50,109 nucleotides of DNA from Simkaniaceae bacterium. Lineage in GTDB: Bacteria; Chlamydiota; Chlamydiia; Chlamydiales; JACRBE01. The position numbers and the translations under genes are program-made. Positions 33,999-43,444 of the stretch are shown piece after piece; position 1 is the first letter of the stretch, and the number at the start of each line of letters is the position of its first letter. Under the pieces are notes generated by a model that was not told the origin of the DNA, made no database searches, and saw nothing but the letters and a program-made list of their open reading frames with translations. The stretch lies in contig JAIPIG010000012.1 of assembly GCA_021734805.1 (NCBI GenBank), positions 1 to 50,109 of the forward strand, given 5' to 3'.

Positions 33999-34538
33999 AT
34001 GCGAATCTTCTTATATGCTCTCACTTGTTCGCGAGCTCCATTAGCTTTTTTATTTTTGCTTGATAATACGGCCATTCGTCTCTCAGCCGTCATTTTAGCC
34101 ATGCTAACTGATTCTATTGACGGTTGGCTAGCTAGACGCTACCGCTACACTTCTCGATTTGGAGCTGTTCTTGATCCGGTCATGGATAAATTCTTCATTT
34201 ATTTTATCCTAACCATTCTCTGGTTAGAGCACAGTATTGCCACATGGTGTGCGCTGGCTATGATCTCACGTGATTTTTCTCTAGTGATCTTTGCAATTTA
34301 CTTAATCGCTACAAGACAATTAAAGGCATGCGATTTTCGAGCCATTATTTGGGGAAAAGTGAGCACAGCTCTGCAATTTGCAACGACTATTTGTATTTTA
34401 ATCGGATGGAAAATCCCTAATAACTTCTATTTTGTCTTTATATTCCTATCGATCTTTGCTTTAATCGAGCTATTTTGGCTCCACTGCAAACGCTCTCATC
34501 GTAAAACGATACAAATTGATGAGACAAAATCAAATTAA
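33999..34538 (+). CDS. pgsA: CDP-alcohol phosphatidyltransferase (PgsA-type)
   Basis: The 179-residue membrane enzyme carries the complete family motif D-x2-DG-x2-AR-x8-G-x3-D-x3-D, with Asp38, Asp41, Gly42, Ala45, Arg46, Gly55, Asp59 and Asp63. About five to six helices surround it. Such enzymes swap CMP from CDP-diacylglycerol for an alcohol, most often glycerol 3-phosphate to give phosphatidylglycerol phosphate. The neighbourhood matches a Chlamydia gene called pgsA beside npt2. Cardiolipin- or other-headgroup specificity cannot be excluded. CdsA (3130-3996) would make the substrate. Confidence 0.88.
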   Translation: MRIFLYALTCSRAPLAFLFLLDNTAIRLSAVILAMLTDSIDGWLARRYRYTSRFGAVLDPVMDKFFIYFILTILWLEHSIATWCALAMISRDFSLVIFAIYLIATRQLKACDFRAIIWGKVSTALQFATTICILIGWKIPNNFYFVFIFLSIFALIELFWLHCKRSHRKTIQIDETKSN

Positions 34539-34608
34539 CTCTATACAAACTAAATGTCATTCAGCTATTCTCAGCACAAGCGACTAACAAAAAGCTCGGT
34601 GTTTTTCT

Positions 34609-35649
34609 ATGCAATTTGAAAGAGAATCTATTTTTATTTCAGCCATCCGTTCCTTTACAAAAGTCTTTTTTGGATTCATTGGATTCATGCTCGGCATCGT
34701 GGTTTTTTTCTTTATTTTTGGGATGATGGGGTCTTCTTATATCATGCCTAAAACCACCATTTTTGTTGCCCCCAATGCCAATGGTGTGACCCAAATTGCC
34801 TCAGATAAATCGCCACTGATTTTGAAAATTAATATTGAAGGCGTTATTGGCAGCCCTAAACTCAATGCATTAACAATAGAAAAAACGCTTTCAACAATAC
34901 GTTCTAATCCCGTGTATAAAAGCAGAATTAAAGGTTTAATGCTTTATATCAATTCGCCCGGAGGAGCAGCTAATGACAGTGAAGAAATTTACTTTATGCT
35001 AAAGCGCTTTAAGGAAGAATTTAAAATTCCAATTTACGCTTATGTCAATGGATTTTGTGCATCCGGAGCAATGTATATTGCTTGTGCTGCCGATCAAATT
35101 TATTCAAATACTTCATCAGTCATTGGATCTGTAGGTGTCGTATGGGGCCCATTCTTCAATTTTAGCAAACTCATGGAAAAAGTAGGCATTGGTTCTCTTA
35201 CGGTATCGGATGGAACGGGTAAAGACACCCTAAATCCGTTTAGACCCTGGAAACCCGGAGAAGCTGAAGAACTCGATGCCATCGTCGGCGATAGTTACGA
35301 TCATTTTGTTGCGATTGTTGCTGAAAACCGCCCCAAATTGACTGTTGACAAATTAAAAAATGAATTCGGCGCCAAAATATTTTCATCTAGCCAGGCTGAA
35401 GAATACGGATATATCGATCAGTCCACGGCACAATATGCTTCAACCTTACTTGCCCTCTTAAAAGAGGCCAATGTCGATGAACAAAAGTCATATCAGGTTC
35501 TTGAAATACGGCCCGCTCCTTCAATCCTCCTAGATGTCTTTGATCAAAAAGCTCATCTGTTAACAAAATTATTTAAAGGAAGCTTGATGAGCGATATTGA
35601 GATGAAGCACCAACTCTCCGATCGTCTTCTCTTTCTATATCACCCCTAA
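34609..35649 (+). CDS. sppA: Signal peptide peptidase SppA/SohB-type S49 protease
   Basis: The enzyme digests leftover signal peptides in the membrane. The 346-residue chain has one N-terminal membrane anchor near 20-43, then the short single-domain S49 fold. The nucleophile is Ser152 in GFCASGAMY, and the general base is probably Lys205 in GTGKDTL. Spacing matches B. subtilis SppA (Ser147, Lys199) closely. NSPGGAANDSEEI is the oxyanion-side motif. Size and one catalytic domain make it the short bacterial form, not the 618-residue E. coli SppA. Chlamydia has sohB here between pgsA and polA. Confidence 0.92.
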   Translation: MQFERESIFISAIRSFTKVFFGFIGFMLGIVVFFFIFGMMGSSYIMPKTTIFVAPNANGVTQIASDKSPLILKINIEGVIGSPKLNALTIEKTLSTIRSNPVYKSRIKGLMLYINSPGGAANDSEEIYFMLKRFKEEFKIPIYAYVNGFCASGAMYIACAADQIYSNTSSVIGSVGVVWGPFFNFSKLMEKVGIGSLTVSDGTGKDTLNPFRPWKPGEAEELDAIVGDSYDHFVAIVAENRPKLTVDKLKNEFGAKIFSSSQAEEYGYIDQSTAQYASTLLALLKEANVDEQKSYQVLEIRPAPSILLDVFDQKAHLLTKLFKGSLMSDIEMKHQLSDRLLFLYHP

Positions 35650-35703
35650 TCTAAAGAAATGACTAGTATTAAACTCTTCCGGCTTGATAAAATAGAAGCA
35701 TAA

Positions 35704-35784
35704 TCTCGGCTTTGTACATTTTTCGGACGCAAGTTTTGCAAGATTTTGACCTACAATCGCGCCGAAAAATGTACAAAGTCGAGA
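35704..35784. repeat. CTCGACTTTGTAC hairpin repeat, complete copy before polA
   Basis: A 23-base left arm (35704-35726, TCTCGGCTTTGTACATTTTT and CGG) pairs with 35762-35784 at 22 of 23 positions; the loop is about 35 nt. It lies between sppA and polA. It may end the sppA transcript or be a dispersed repeat. Related half or degenerate copies flank ldh (24961 and 26089). Confidence 0.75.
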
Positions 35785-35835
35785 CAATCAATCATATAGC
35801 GTCTTATCTTCCTGCTGTTCATCTATAGGTTATTA

Positions 35836-38520
35836 GTGTCAGAAAACCCATCACTTTATTTACTCGATGCCGCCAATTTTCTTTTCCGCTCTTTTTATGC
35901 CATTCGCGGGATGACAAATCAACAGGGGTTCCCAACTAATGCCATATATGGGTTTATTCGCAGCATAGAAAAAATTATTAAAGATTTTCACCCTGATTAT
36001 TTAGCCGTAATTTTTGATGGACCCGATAATAAAGCGTCAAGAACTGCCATCTATGCAGATTATAAAAGCCATCGGCAAGGGATGCCTGATGAGTTGGCAA
36101 CTCAACTCGATAAAACCTATGAATTTTGTCGCCTATACGGATTGCCTTTGATTCAAATCCCCGGGGTCGAGGCGGATGATGTCATTGGCAGCATTGTTCA
36201 CTGGGCAAAAGATCACGACATTAGGACCTATATCTGTTCTTCAGATAAAGATTTATGCCAGTTGGTCTCACCAAAATGCCAAATGATCAATGTGAACAAA
36301 GATAATCTTTTAGTAGATGAAGCTAAGGTCAAGGAATTATTTGGTGTTCGTCCCGATCAAATCATTGATCTCTTGGCCATTATGGGAGATACGTCAGATA
36401 ATATTCCCGGCATCTCGGGATTTGGCCCCAAAACCGCACTAAAATTACTCGATCAATTTGGCACCCTTGATCATCTTTTAGAGCATCTCGATGAGCTGGA
36501 AAATCCCAAGCAACGCGATAAAATCAGTGCTGAAAAGGAAATTGCCCTTCTTTCGCAAAAACTGGCAACCATTCAAATGGATGTTGAAGTCCCTACCCAA
36601 ATTGAAGAGTATGCCCCTCGAGAAAAGGACATTCAAGGTCTACAACAGTTTTATCGCGAATTAAATTTTACCTCGCTTCTCAAATCATTAGACACCTTTA
36701 TATCTAATCCTTCTTCTCCTAAAAAAAATCAAACCCCATCAACAAATCATTTAATTAATGATTTAGATTCATTACAGCACGTACTGGAAAAACTAAAAAA
36801 AGCTCCTATCATTTGTATTGATACGGAAACAACCTCTCTAGATAAAATGCAAGCTCAGCTTGTCGGCGTTGGGCTTGCAATCGATGCGCAAGAGACTTTT
36901 TATCTCCCTTTTAACGGTGCAATACCACGCGACTACCTGATGAGTGCACTTAAGGCGTTGTGTCAAAGTGATGACCATGCCTTCTTTGGACATAATATCA
37001 AATATGATCTGCATGTATTAGCCAATCATGATATTTTCGTAAGACATGTCTGTTTCGATACAATGATTGCATCGTATTTAATTCACCCTGAAAAGAATCA
37101 ACATGGACTTGATCATATCGTTGAAGCCATCTTCGGAGTCACTAAACAATCCTATAAGGAATTAATGACAGTTGATAAAAAGCAAATTCCAATCGGCGAT
37201 GTTCCTCTTCATGAAGTCTGCCAATATTGTTGTGCGGATGTCCATTTTACTTATCTTCTCAAAGAGCATTTTTGCCCCCTCATCGATGAACTTCAACTAT
37301 CAAAAACATTTTATGAGATAGAAATGCCCCTTGTTCCCATTTTATTTATGATGGAGAGGAAAGGGGTTTTTGTAGATGAACCCTTATTAAAACAAATGTC
37401 TATCTCACTTTCCAGCGACTTAAAACATCTTGAAGAGACAATTTATCAACTTGCAGGACAAGAGTTTAATATTAAGTCTCCTAAACAACTTTCCCATCTT
37501 CTTTTTGAAGAGTTAAAAATTCCTCCTTTTCAAAAGAAAAAAGCAACCGGATATTCTACTTCAATTGATGTTTTAGAAAAACTTGTGACAGTCCACCCTA
37601 TCATTCAAAAAATTATTGATTTTCGCATGCTGGAAAAATTGAGATCAACGTATGTCGATGCTCTGCCCGAGCAAATCAATCCACACACGCATCGAATCCA
37701 CTGTAGCTTTAATCAAACGGGCACGGCAACAGGACGTCTGGCAAGCCAAGACCCCAATTTGCAAAATATTCCGATCCGCACCGAAATAGGGAAACAAATT
37801 CGAACGGCTTTTCGCCCAAAGTCTGCATCTCAGTCCTTCTTATCTGCAGATTATTCACAAATAGAATTGCGAATCGTGGCACACTTGAGTGAAGATCCAC
37901 AATTAATCCATGCATTTAAGCATTCCGCTGACGTTCATACTGCAACAGCGGCCCTTATTTTCAATGTCTCGGAAGCTGAAGTAACCAAAGAAATGCGCCA
38001 TCAAGCCAAAGCCGTCAATTTTGGAATTATTTATGGCCAACAAGCTTTTGGACTGTCAAAAGAACTTGGAATTGACATGCGCGATGCAGCTCAGTTTATT
38101 AAAACATATTTTAAACGCTATCCTAGAGTAGAAGAGTTTTTGGAGAAGGCCAAAAACGACGCTAAAGAGGCCGGAGCTGCGATCACGATTACAGGAAGAA
38201 GACGACCCCTTCCGGAACTCAACAGTCAAAATGCTTTTATTAAAGCACAAGGAGAGCGCTTTGCAGTCAATTCCCCCATTCAAGGGACTCAAGCCGACCT
38301 AATTAAAATGGCAATGATTAAAATTGATCAAAAAATGGCACAAAAAGCCTTGCAAAGCGAGCTCATTCTTCAGATTCACGATGAACTCATTTTTGAATGT
38401 CCCGATTATGAATTAGAAGAAATGACTCAACTTGTTACAGAGACAATGGAAAACATCTATCCTCTACTGGTCCCTCTCAAAGTTGACATTACCATAGGAA
38501 AAAATTGGGGCGAATGTTAG
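35836..38520 (+). CDS. polA: DNA polymerase I
   Basis: The 894-residue repair and Okazaki-fragment polymerase has all three activities. The 5' nuclease domain is residues 1 to about 290 (AVIFDGPDNKASR, GVEADDVIG, SSDKDLCQL, GDTSDNIPG). The 3'-5' exonuclease domain is intact, with Asp329 and Glu331 in IDTETTSLD, the Asp in GHNIKYDLHVL, and the Tyr-to-Asp region in YCCADVHFTY. The polymerase has SADYSQIELR (motif A), RHQAKAVNFGIIYG (motif B) and QIHDELIFE (motif C). The start is GTG with TAGG 6 nt upstream. Many small-genome bacteria have lost the proofreading residues; here they are kept. coaE starts 1 nt after the stop. Confidence 0.97.
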   Translation: MSENPSLYLLDAANFLFRSFYAIRGMTNQQGFPTNAIYGFIRSIEKIIKDFHPDYLAVIFDGPDNKASRTAIYADYKSHRQGMPDELATQLDKTYEFCRLYGLPLIQIPGVEADDVIGSIVHWAKDHDIRTYICSSDKDLCQLVSPKCQMINVNKDNLLVDEAKVKELFGVRPDQIIDLLAIMGDTSDNIPGISGFGPKTALKLLDQFGTLDHLLEHLDELENPKQRDKISAEKEIALLSQKLATIQMDVEVPTQIEEYAPREKDIQGLQQFYRELNFTSLLKSLDTFISNPSSPKKNQTPSTNHLINDLDSLQHVLEKLKKAPIICIDTETTSLDKMQAQLVGVGLAIDAQETFYLPFNGAIPRDYLMSALKALCQSDDHAFFGHNIKYDLHVLANHDIFVRHVCFDTMIASYLIHPEKNQHGLDHIVEAIFGVTKQSYKELMTVDKKQIPIGDVPLHEVCQYCCADVHFTYLLKEHFCPLIDELQLSKTFYEIEMPLVPILFMMERKGVFVDEPLLKQMSISLSSDLKHLEETIYQLAGQEFNIKSPKQLSHLLFEELKIPPFQKKKATGYSTSIDVLEKLVTVHPIIQKIIDFRMLEKLRSTYVDALPEQINPHTHRIHCSFNQTGTATGRLASQDPNLQNIPIRTEIGKQIRTAFRPKSASQSFLSADYSQIELRIVAHLSEDPQLIHAFKHSADVHTATAALIFNVSEAEVTKEMRHQAKAVNFGIIYGQQAFGLSKELGIDMRDAAQFIKTYFKRYPRVEEFLEKAKNDAKEAGAAITITGRRRPLPELNSQNAFIKAQGERFAVNSPIQGTQADLIKMAMIKIDQKMAQKALQSELILQIHDELIFECPDYELEEMTQLVTETMENIYPLLVPLKVDITIGKNWGEC

Positions 38521-38521
38521 A

Positions 38522-39106
38522 ATGAAGAAAATAGCAATCACAGGCGGCTTATCTTCCGGTAAGAGTAGTGTTTGTCAGATATTACAGTCATTAGGGGCTT
38601 ATATCATTAGCTCTGATGAAGTCGTCCTTCAACTCTTTTCTATTCCAGAAAACATCTTCCGCATTTCTGAAATATGTGGAGCCCATGTATTGGTTAATGG
38701 AAAAGTCGATCGACAAAAAGTTGCAAGTCTTGTTTTTAATGAACCTGAAAAACTGAGAGACTTAGAAAAACTGCTTCACCCTCAAGCCCTTGATGCGATA
38801 ATAAAGAAGTATAAGGAGATTTCAGTAGAAACTAAAGCTCGTGCGTTTGTCGTTGAAGTCCCATTATTATTTGAGGCAGGATGGCAATCCTTTTTTGATC
38901 TAACCATTCTCATTGCCTCAAGCCTAGATCAAGCAAAATCTAGATATCTCAAGCAAGGGCATTCAGAAAATGATTTTAATCAAAGAACGGCAAGGCTGTG
39001 GACAGATGAGCTGAGGCGAAAACATGCTGATATCGTGATCGAAAATGAGGGAACCTTGGAAGATCTCGAACGCAAGATCTCTGAAAATGTAAGCGTTATT
39101 TTTTAA
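38522..39106 (+). CDS. coaE: Dephospho-CoA kinase
   Basis: CoaE phosphorylates dephospho-CoA to CoA, the last step of the pathway. The P-loop GGLSSGKSS is near residues 8-16. The SSDEV segment follows, and VEVPLLFEAGW and the LWTDELRRKHADIVIEN lid-region are family traits. The 194-residue size is normal. One base separates it from polA, so the two share a transcript. Earlier pantothenate steps are not seen here, so dephospho-CoA may come from host precursors. Confidence 0.95.
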   Translation: MKKIAITGGLSSGKSSVCQILQSLGAYIISSDEVVLQLFSIPENIFRISEICGAHVLVNGKVDRQKVASLVFNEPEKLRDLEKLLHPQALDAIIKKYKEISVETKARAFVVEVPLLFEAGWQSFFDLTILIASSLDQAKSRYLKQGHSENDFNQRTARLWTDELRRKHADIVIENEGTLEDLERKISENVSVIF

Positions 39107-39177
39107 TTTAAACTGAATGATATCCGAACTGGAATCTTTTAAAATAAGTATGTATTTAAATGAGGGATACCAAACTC

Positions 39178-40656
39178 ATGTCTGAAGAACATAAACAACC
39201 AGAAAATCAACCTATGAATAAAATATTAACTCCACCTTCGAAAACCGTTTCTGAAACGAAGAAGAATCTCAAACCAAGAGAATCCCACCAACATCGACAC
39301 CAACGGGAAAAAGCGCCTGAGATTTCAGAACATCAACAAGAGCAAGATGCAGCTGCTTCAGTCCTCCCCCCTCCCGTAATGAAAGAACCTGTAGAACCTA
39401 CGATTACAAAAATAGCCGATCTTCAAAGAATGAATATCGATCAGCTTTCTAAATTTGCTCGCAATATGGGACTTCAACACATTTCCAATATGACGAAATC
39501 CCAAATTGTCTATGAAATTGTCAGAGCGAAGTCAAATCGCCCGAATGAAATTCTCGCCGCAGAAGGAACACTTGAAATTCTACCCGATGGATTTGGATTT
39601 CTACGGTCTCCCAACTACAATTATATTACGTCCGCAGAAGATATCTATGTATCTCCTGCACAAATTCGACGCTTTGATCTCAAAAAGGGAGATCACGTCT
39701 ACGGAACAATCCGATCTCCAAAGGAAAAAGAAAAGTATTTTGCCCTCCTTAAAGTTGATCGAATTAATGGAAAAGATCCTGAACATGTCAAAGATCGCAT
39801 CTTATTTGAGAACTTAACTCCCCTTCATCCTGATCAGCGATTAATGATGGAAACAGATCCTAAAATACTATCAACTAGAGTTTTAGATCTATCTGCTCCT
39901 ATTGGTAAGGGGCAAAGAGCACTGATCGTAGCACCGCCTAAATCAGGGAAAACGGTTCTTCTACAAAATATTGCCAATGCTATAGCGAAAAATCATCCCG
40001 AAGTAACCCTGATTGTTCTATTAATTGATGAGCGTCCTGAGGAACTTACCGATATGCAGCGAATGGTTAAAGGTGAAGTCGTTTCCTCCACTTTCGATGA
40101 ACCTCCGGAACGACACGTTCAAGTTTCTGAGATGGCCATTGAAAAAGCAAAGCGACTTGTTGAATATGGACAAGATGTTGTGATCCTGCTCGATTCATTA
40201 ACACGTTTAGCAAGAGCTTATAACACAGTTCAACCTCACTCAGGTAAAATCTTAACAGGGGGCGTTGATGCTAATTCACTCCACAAACCCAAGAGATTTT
40301 TTGGAGCTGCTCGTAATATTGAAAACGGTGGATCATTGACAATTATTGCAACGGCATTAATTGAGACTGGATCTAAGATGGACGAAGTGATATATGAAGA
40401 GTTTAAGGGGACGGGAAATATGGAACTCGTTCTAGATAGACGGCTTGCAGATCGCAGGGTTTATCCTGCTATCGATTTGATCAAGAGTGGAACAAGAAAA
40501 GAAGAGCTCTTATACCATCCGGGAGAACTCGGGAAAATCTATCTACTCAGACAGGCACTGGCCGATCTATCCCCTTTAGATGCAATGAACTTATTGCTTG
40601 CAAGATTGAGAAAAACTCAAAGTAATGCTGAGTTTTTGCTCTCAATGAAAGATTAG
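39178..40656 (+). CDS. rho: Transcription termination factor Rho
   Basis: Rho is the RNA-dependent ATPase that ends many transcripts. The 492-residue chain from the ATG at 39178 (GAGGG upstream) has a charged N-terminal extension of about 80 residues, rich in Lys, Glu, Gln and Pro. The helical Rho N domain begins at [15 protein letters not shown]. The cold-shock-like RNA-binding domain has [13 protein letters not shown]. The ATPase core has [12 protein letters not shown] (Walker A), LLIDERPEE (including the catalytic Glu region), and [14 protein letters not shown]. coli Rho is 419 residues. The ATG at 39160 lacks a site. Confidence 0.95.
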   Translation: MSEEHKQPENQPMNKILTPPSKTVSETKKNLKPRESHQHRHQREKAPEISEHQQEQDAAASVLPPPVMKEPVEPTITKIADLQRMNIDQLSKFARNMGLQHISNMTKSQIVYEIVRAKSNRPNEILAAEGTLEILPDGFGFLRSPNYNYITSAEDIYVSPAQIRRFDLKKGDHVYGTIRSPKEKEKYFALLKVDRINGKDPEHVKDRILFENLTPLHPDQRLMMETDPKILSTRVLDLSAPIGKGQRALIVAPPKSGKTVLLQNIANAIAKNHPEVTLIVLLIDERPEELTDMQRMVKGEVVSSTFDEPPERHVQVSEMAIEKAKRLVEYGQDVVILLDSLTRLARAYNTVQPHSGKILTGGVDANSLHKPKRFFGAARNIENGGSLTIIATALIETGSKMDEVIYEEFKGTGNMELVLDRRLADRRVYPAIDLIKSGTRKEELLYHPGELGKIYLLRQALADLSPLDAMNLLLARLRKTQSNAEFLLSMKD

Positions 40657-40726
40657 TTGTTAGTTTATTATTTAAACTGATATGAATGAAGCAGCTAGAA
40701 GCCAACTTTTAGGTTTATTTATATTT

Positions 40727-40757
40727 GCCCCTAAATGATTTGCAATCAGATAGGGGC
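40727..40757. terminator. Hairpin between rho and the glycosyltransferase
   Basis: GCCCCTA (40727-40733) pairs with TAGGGGC (40751-40757); inside, TGATT pairs with AATCA. No clean T-run follows, so it may be a terminator of weak form, or an RNA processing hairpin. Confidence 0.4.
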
Positions 40758-40792
40758 TGCTCAATAAAAAATGATAAATCGGTTCGAGCGCA

Positions 40793-42151
40793 ATGTCCTC
40801 AAACAAGCAGAAATCTTCGCCGGAAATGATTTTGATGATCACGTTATCAGGTGGAGGAGGACATGTTCAGGCTACTAAGGCTAAGTATAAGCAAATCAAA
40901 GAGCTACAACCAAATACTCGATTTTTATTTTGCGATATTCTCATTGATACCTTTGGACAAAAAATTGGAAAATTTTTTCTATGGCAATGGAATTCTGCAC
41001 AAGAAAATGGAGATGTCCATTACCAAGAATGGCTCCGAATTACAGGTCTTCCTATAGCCGAAAAACTATTCTGGATTCCAATCTTTTTTAAAATCCTCTA
41101 TACTCTCATTCGCAATCCAATTACAAAAATCATTGACACTCAAATACTTGGCACTTCCGCTGTTGTTAAAGCCCTCACATTTATTTCATTTTTTACAAAA
41201 CGAAAAATTGCTTTCGAAAAAATTATTACCGAACTCCCTTCCGAACATGTCAAGCATTTTACCCAACCGATTAAAAATCTCTCAAAAAAAGAAAAACAAT
41301 ATATCAAGGTGTCTTGCTTTTTCTCGAGTCTTGTTGCCGAAGATAAACAGGAATTTTTTTGGCAAACACTGTGTGGTATTTCCTCAACGGATATCCTCAT
41401 TGATACCCCCCCTCTACGCCCCTATTTTTTAAAACTAATGGGGAAAGAAAGAACCCAAGAACCTCTCAATATCCGTATATTCACCCACTCCAAAGAAGAA
41501 TTAAGACTAATTGAAAAAACGGCAAGCAAGGGGTGCTTCAATCTAATCGATGAAAGCCCTTATTTATCAATTACCATTGAACCTAAAGATTTTGTGTCCA
41601 TTATTATGCTGGGTTCAAGACCCCATGAAAAAGCGACGCTCAATTATGTCTCCAATTACATTGAGATATGCAAAAACGCCAAAGATAAAAATCGCCGTGA
41701 TTTGTTATTTGTTTTTTGCCGTAATTATGATGAAAAACCTCATTCACTTTTTAAAAGGGTTGAAAATCTCATCGCTTTCGAACACGATTATCCCGAAACA
41801 TTAACTGTCATTCCAATGCCCTTTCAAGATGATGAAGTCATTGCCCCCCTATTCTTTAGATCCGATATGACATTTACCCGCGCCGGTGGAATTACCGCGA
41901 TGGAACTTTTATCTGTCTGCCGGGGAAATATCTGGATTCATACTGAAAATCTCGATCGATTTTCACATAAACATAGCGCAGGCATGCCTATTTGGGAAGA
42001 AGGGAATGCAGCCTACCTTATGCAAAGAAAAGGAGCCCGCTTTATCACCCCCGATACCTTTTTCCAAACCTGCAAAGAATTTTTTTCCACAGATGAGAGA
42101 GAAAATAAAGACAATAGTCGGGAAAAAGAATCAAATCATTTCTATTATTGA
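40793..42151 (+). CDS. GT28/MGDG-synthase-like glycosyltransferase, unknown substrate
   Basis: A 452-residue protein with a GT-B-type layout. The N-terminal domain has the LSGGGGHVQATKA loop near 18-30, like the glycine-rich start of MurG and monogalactosyl-diacylglycerol synthases. The C-terminal domain ends with MTFTRAGGITAMELLSV near 373-389, similar to the nucleotide-sugar-binding GGxT-E region. Hydrophobic patches near 80-130 could touch the membrane. It is not MurG, given its length and divergence. A lipid or protein sugar transfer is inferred only. The basic C-terminal tail ends next to a convergent exported-protein gene. Its ATG has only a weak ribosome-binding site. Confidence 0.65.
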   Translation: MSSNKQKSSPEMILMITLSGGGGHVQATKAKYKQIKELQPNTRFLFCDILIDTFGQKIGKFFLWQWNSAQENGDVHYQEWLRITGLPIAEKLFWIPIFFKILYTLIRNPITKIIDTQILGTSAVVKALTFISFFTKRKIAFEKIITELPSEHVKHFTQPIKNLSKKEKQYIKVSCFFSSLVAEDKQEFFWQTLCGISSTDILIDTPPLRPYFLKLMGKERTQEPLNIRIFTHSKEELRLIEKTASKGCFNLIDESPYLSITIEPKDFVSIIMLGSRPHEKATLNYVSNYIEICKNAKDKNRRDLLFVFCRNYDEKPHSLFKRVENLIAFEHDYPETLTVIPMPFQDDEVIAPLFFRSDMTFTRAGGITAMELLSVCRGNIWIHTENLDRFSHKHSAGMPIWEEGNAAYLMQRKGARFITPDTFFQTCKEFFSTDERENKDNSREKESNHFYY

Positions 42152-43282
42152 CTATCTCATCAATGCATTTAGAAAATCATTCCAATCTTGATTATCCGAT
42201 GCCTTTTTTAACTCGTCATAATTCACACCAATAAATTCTGCAAATCCTTCTAATTGGTCTTGAAGCTCTCCCCTTTCAAACTGTTTTTGTAATCCGGATG
42301 AAATCTCTTTTTGCATATTCAAAGTCCATTTGAAGTAACTTCCTTTGATTTTCTTCATTGAATCTCTGAGATTGGAATTTGAAAAGATGTAAGCAAGAAA
42401 TTGTAATGTGGGAACATGTTTAATATTATCCCCTCTCTTTTTCAAATCTGAAACATGCCATAATAACTTTGAATCGCTCTTGGTTCCCATTTGCGTAATA
42501 ATATGAGAAATATCACGTTTTTTATCTTCTGCAAGACTGAGCTGAAATGAATTTTTTACTAAAACAAATTGAGAATCTACAGCTGAATACGTTTCTTTTT
42601 TGAAATCAGTGATCGGAGAGGCAAATTGAAACCCGCGATTTTCAAGTTCAGATGACAAATTAGCTATTTTTTTAAATGGTCTTCGTTTTCTAAATCTCGC
42701 TTCGGGATTTGTCGCAGCAGTTTCTTGCTTTTGCTCAACACAGATACGCATTTTTTGTACTACGGGATTGCTCGAAATATACTCGCAAAAGTGACGATAA
42801 TTAATATCATCTAAGGCGACAATAACAGAACTTGCATCATCTGTTTTTTGACTCTTATCAAATTGACCCTCATAAAAGTGTCTTGTAATGCTTTTACTAC
42901 GAACAAAATCATTAGGCGAGAGTAATTTAGTATTCAAATTAAAAAACGTATCGAAAAATACGGGCGCATGATGTGAAATATGAGCCTCTTCAATTTTTAC
43001 CTCAAATTTTGAAACGAGCGGTTGTTTATTCAAACTAAGATCTTTTAAAGGAAATCCATGGACATTGACATCAAGGAATGCAATTTTTTTCCCTATTTTT
43101 TCATAACATTGAAAAATAACTGCATTACAAAACAGATCGGTAATTGCAATGAGTTGAGTGAGATCTTTTTTTTCCCCTGCCAGTTCATATTCATAGGTGA
43201 ATTTAATCAACTTAGCAGAAACTGAGGCTTGTATGAATAGGCATTGAGCAATAACTATAATAAGTATTTTTTTTAATTTCAT
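42152..43282 (-). CDS. Exported protein of unknown function
   Basis: I do not recognise this 376-residue protein. It starts with a signal peptide: MKLKK, hydrophobic IIVIAQCLFIQA, then SVSA before KLIKF. The mature part is mixed alpha/beta and rich in Lys, Phe and Asp, with no membrane helix and few cysteines. ASVSA looks like a signal peptidase I site. AGGGG is found 10 nt before the ATG. The stop abuts the convergent glycosyltransferase stop. It is divergent from cca. It may be periplasmic or a secreted effector. Confidence 0.7.
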   Translation of the reverse strand: MKLKKILIIVIAQCLFIQASVSAKLIKFTYEYELAGEKKDLTQLIAITDLFCNAVIFQCYEKIGKKIAFLDVNVHGFPLKDLSLNKQPLVSKFEVKIEEAHISHHAPVFFDTFFNLNTKLLSPNDFVRSKSITRHFYEGQFDKSQKTDDASSVIVALDDINYRHFCEYISSNPVVQKMRICVEQKQETAATNPEARFRKRRPFKKIANLSSELENRGFQFASPITDFKKETYSAVDSQFVLVKNSFQLSLAEDKKRDISHIITQMGTKSDSKLLWHVSDLKKRGDNIKHVPTLQFLAYIFSNSNLRDSMKKIKGSYFKWTLNMQKEISSGLQKQFERGELQDQLEGFAEFIGVNYDELKKASDNQDWNDFLNALMR

Positions 43283-43373
43283 TGTTTTAGACCCCTATTA
43301 AAAATTTGAATTATTCACAAAAATAATATCTATTTCAAGCATTTAGTAGCTATTTTTTGAAGAAAATCAGGGC

Positions 43374-43432
43374 GATCCTATCCAAATAAACTGATCTGTT
43401 ATAGGATAACGGAAAATTAATCTAGTTTTCCG
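43374..43432 (+). promoter_or_regulatory. Two hairpins in the cca leader
   Basis: ATCCTAT (43375-43381) pairs with ATAGGAT (43401-43407), and CGGAAAA (43410-43416) with TTTTCCG (43426-43432). The second ends 12 nt before the cca ATG and includes the only G/A-rich stretch there, so it might affect translation. The function is unproven. Confidence 0.35.
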
Positions 43433-43444
43433 GATTGAAAAAAT

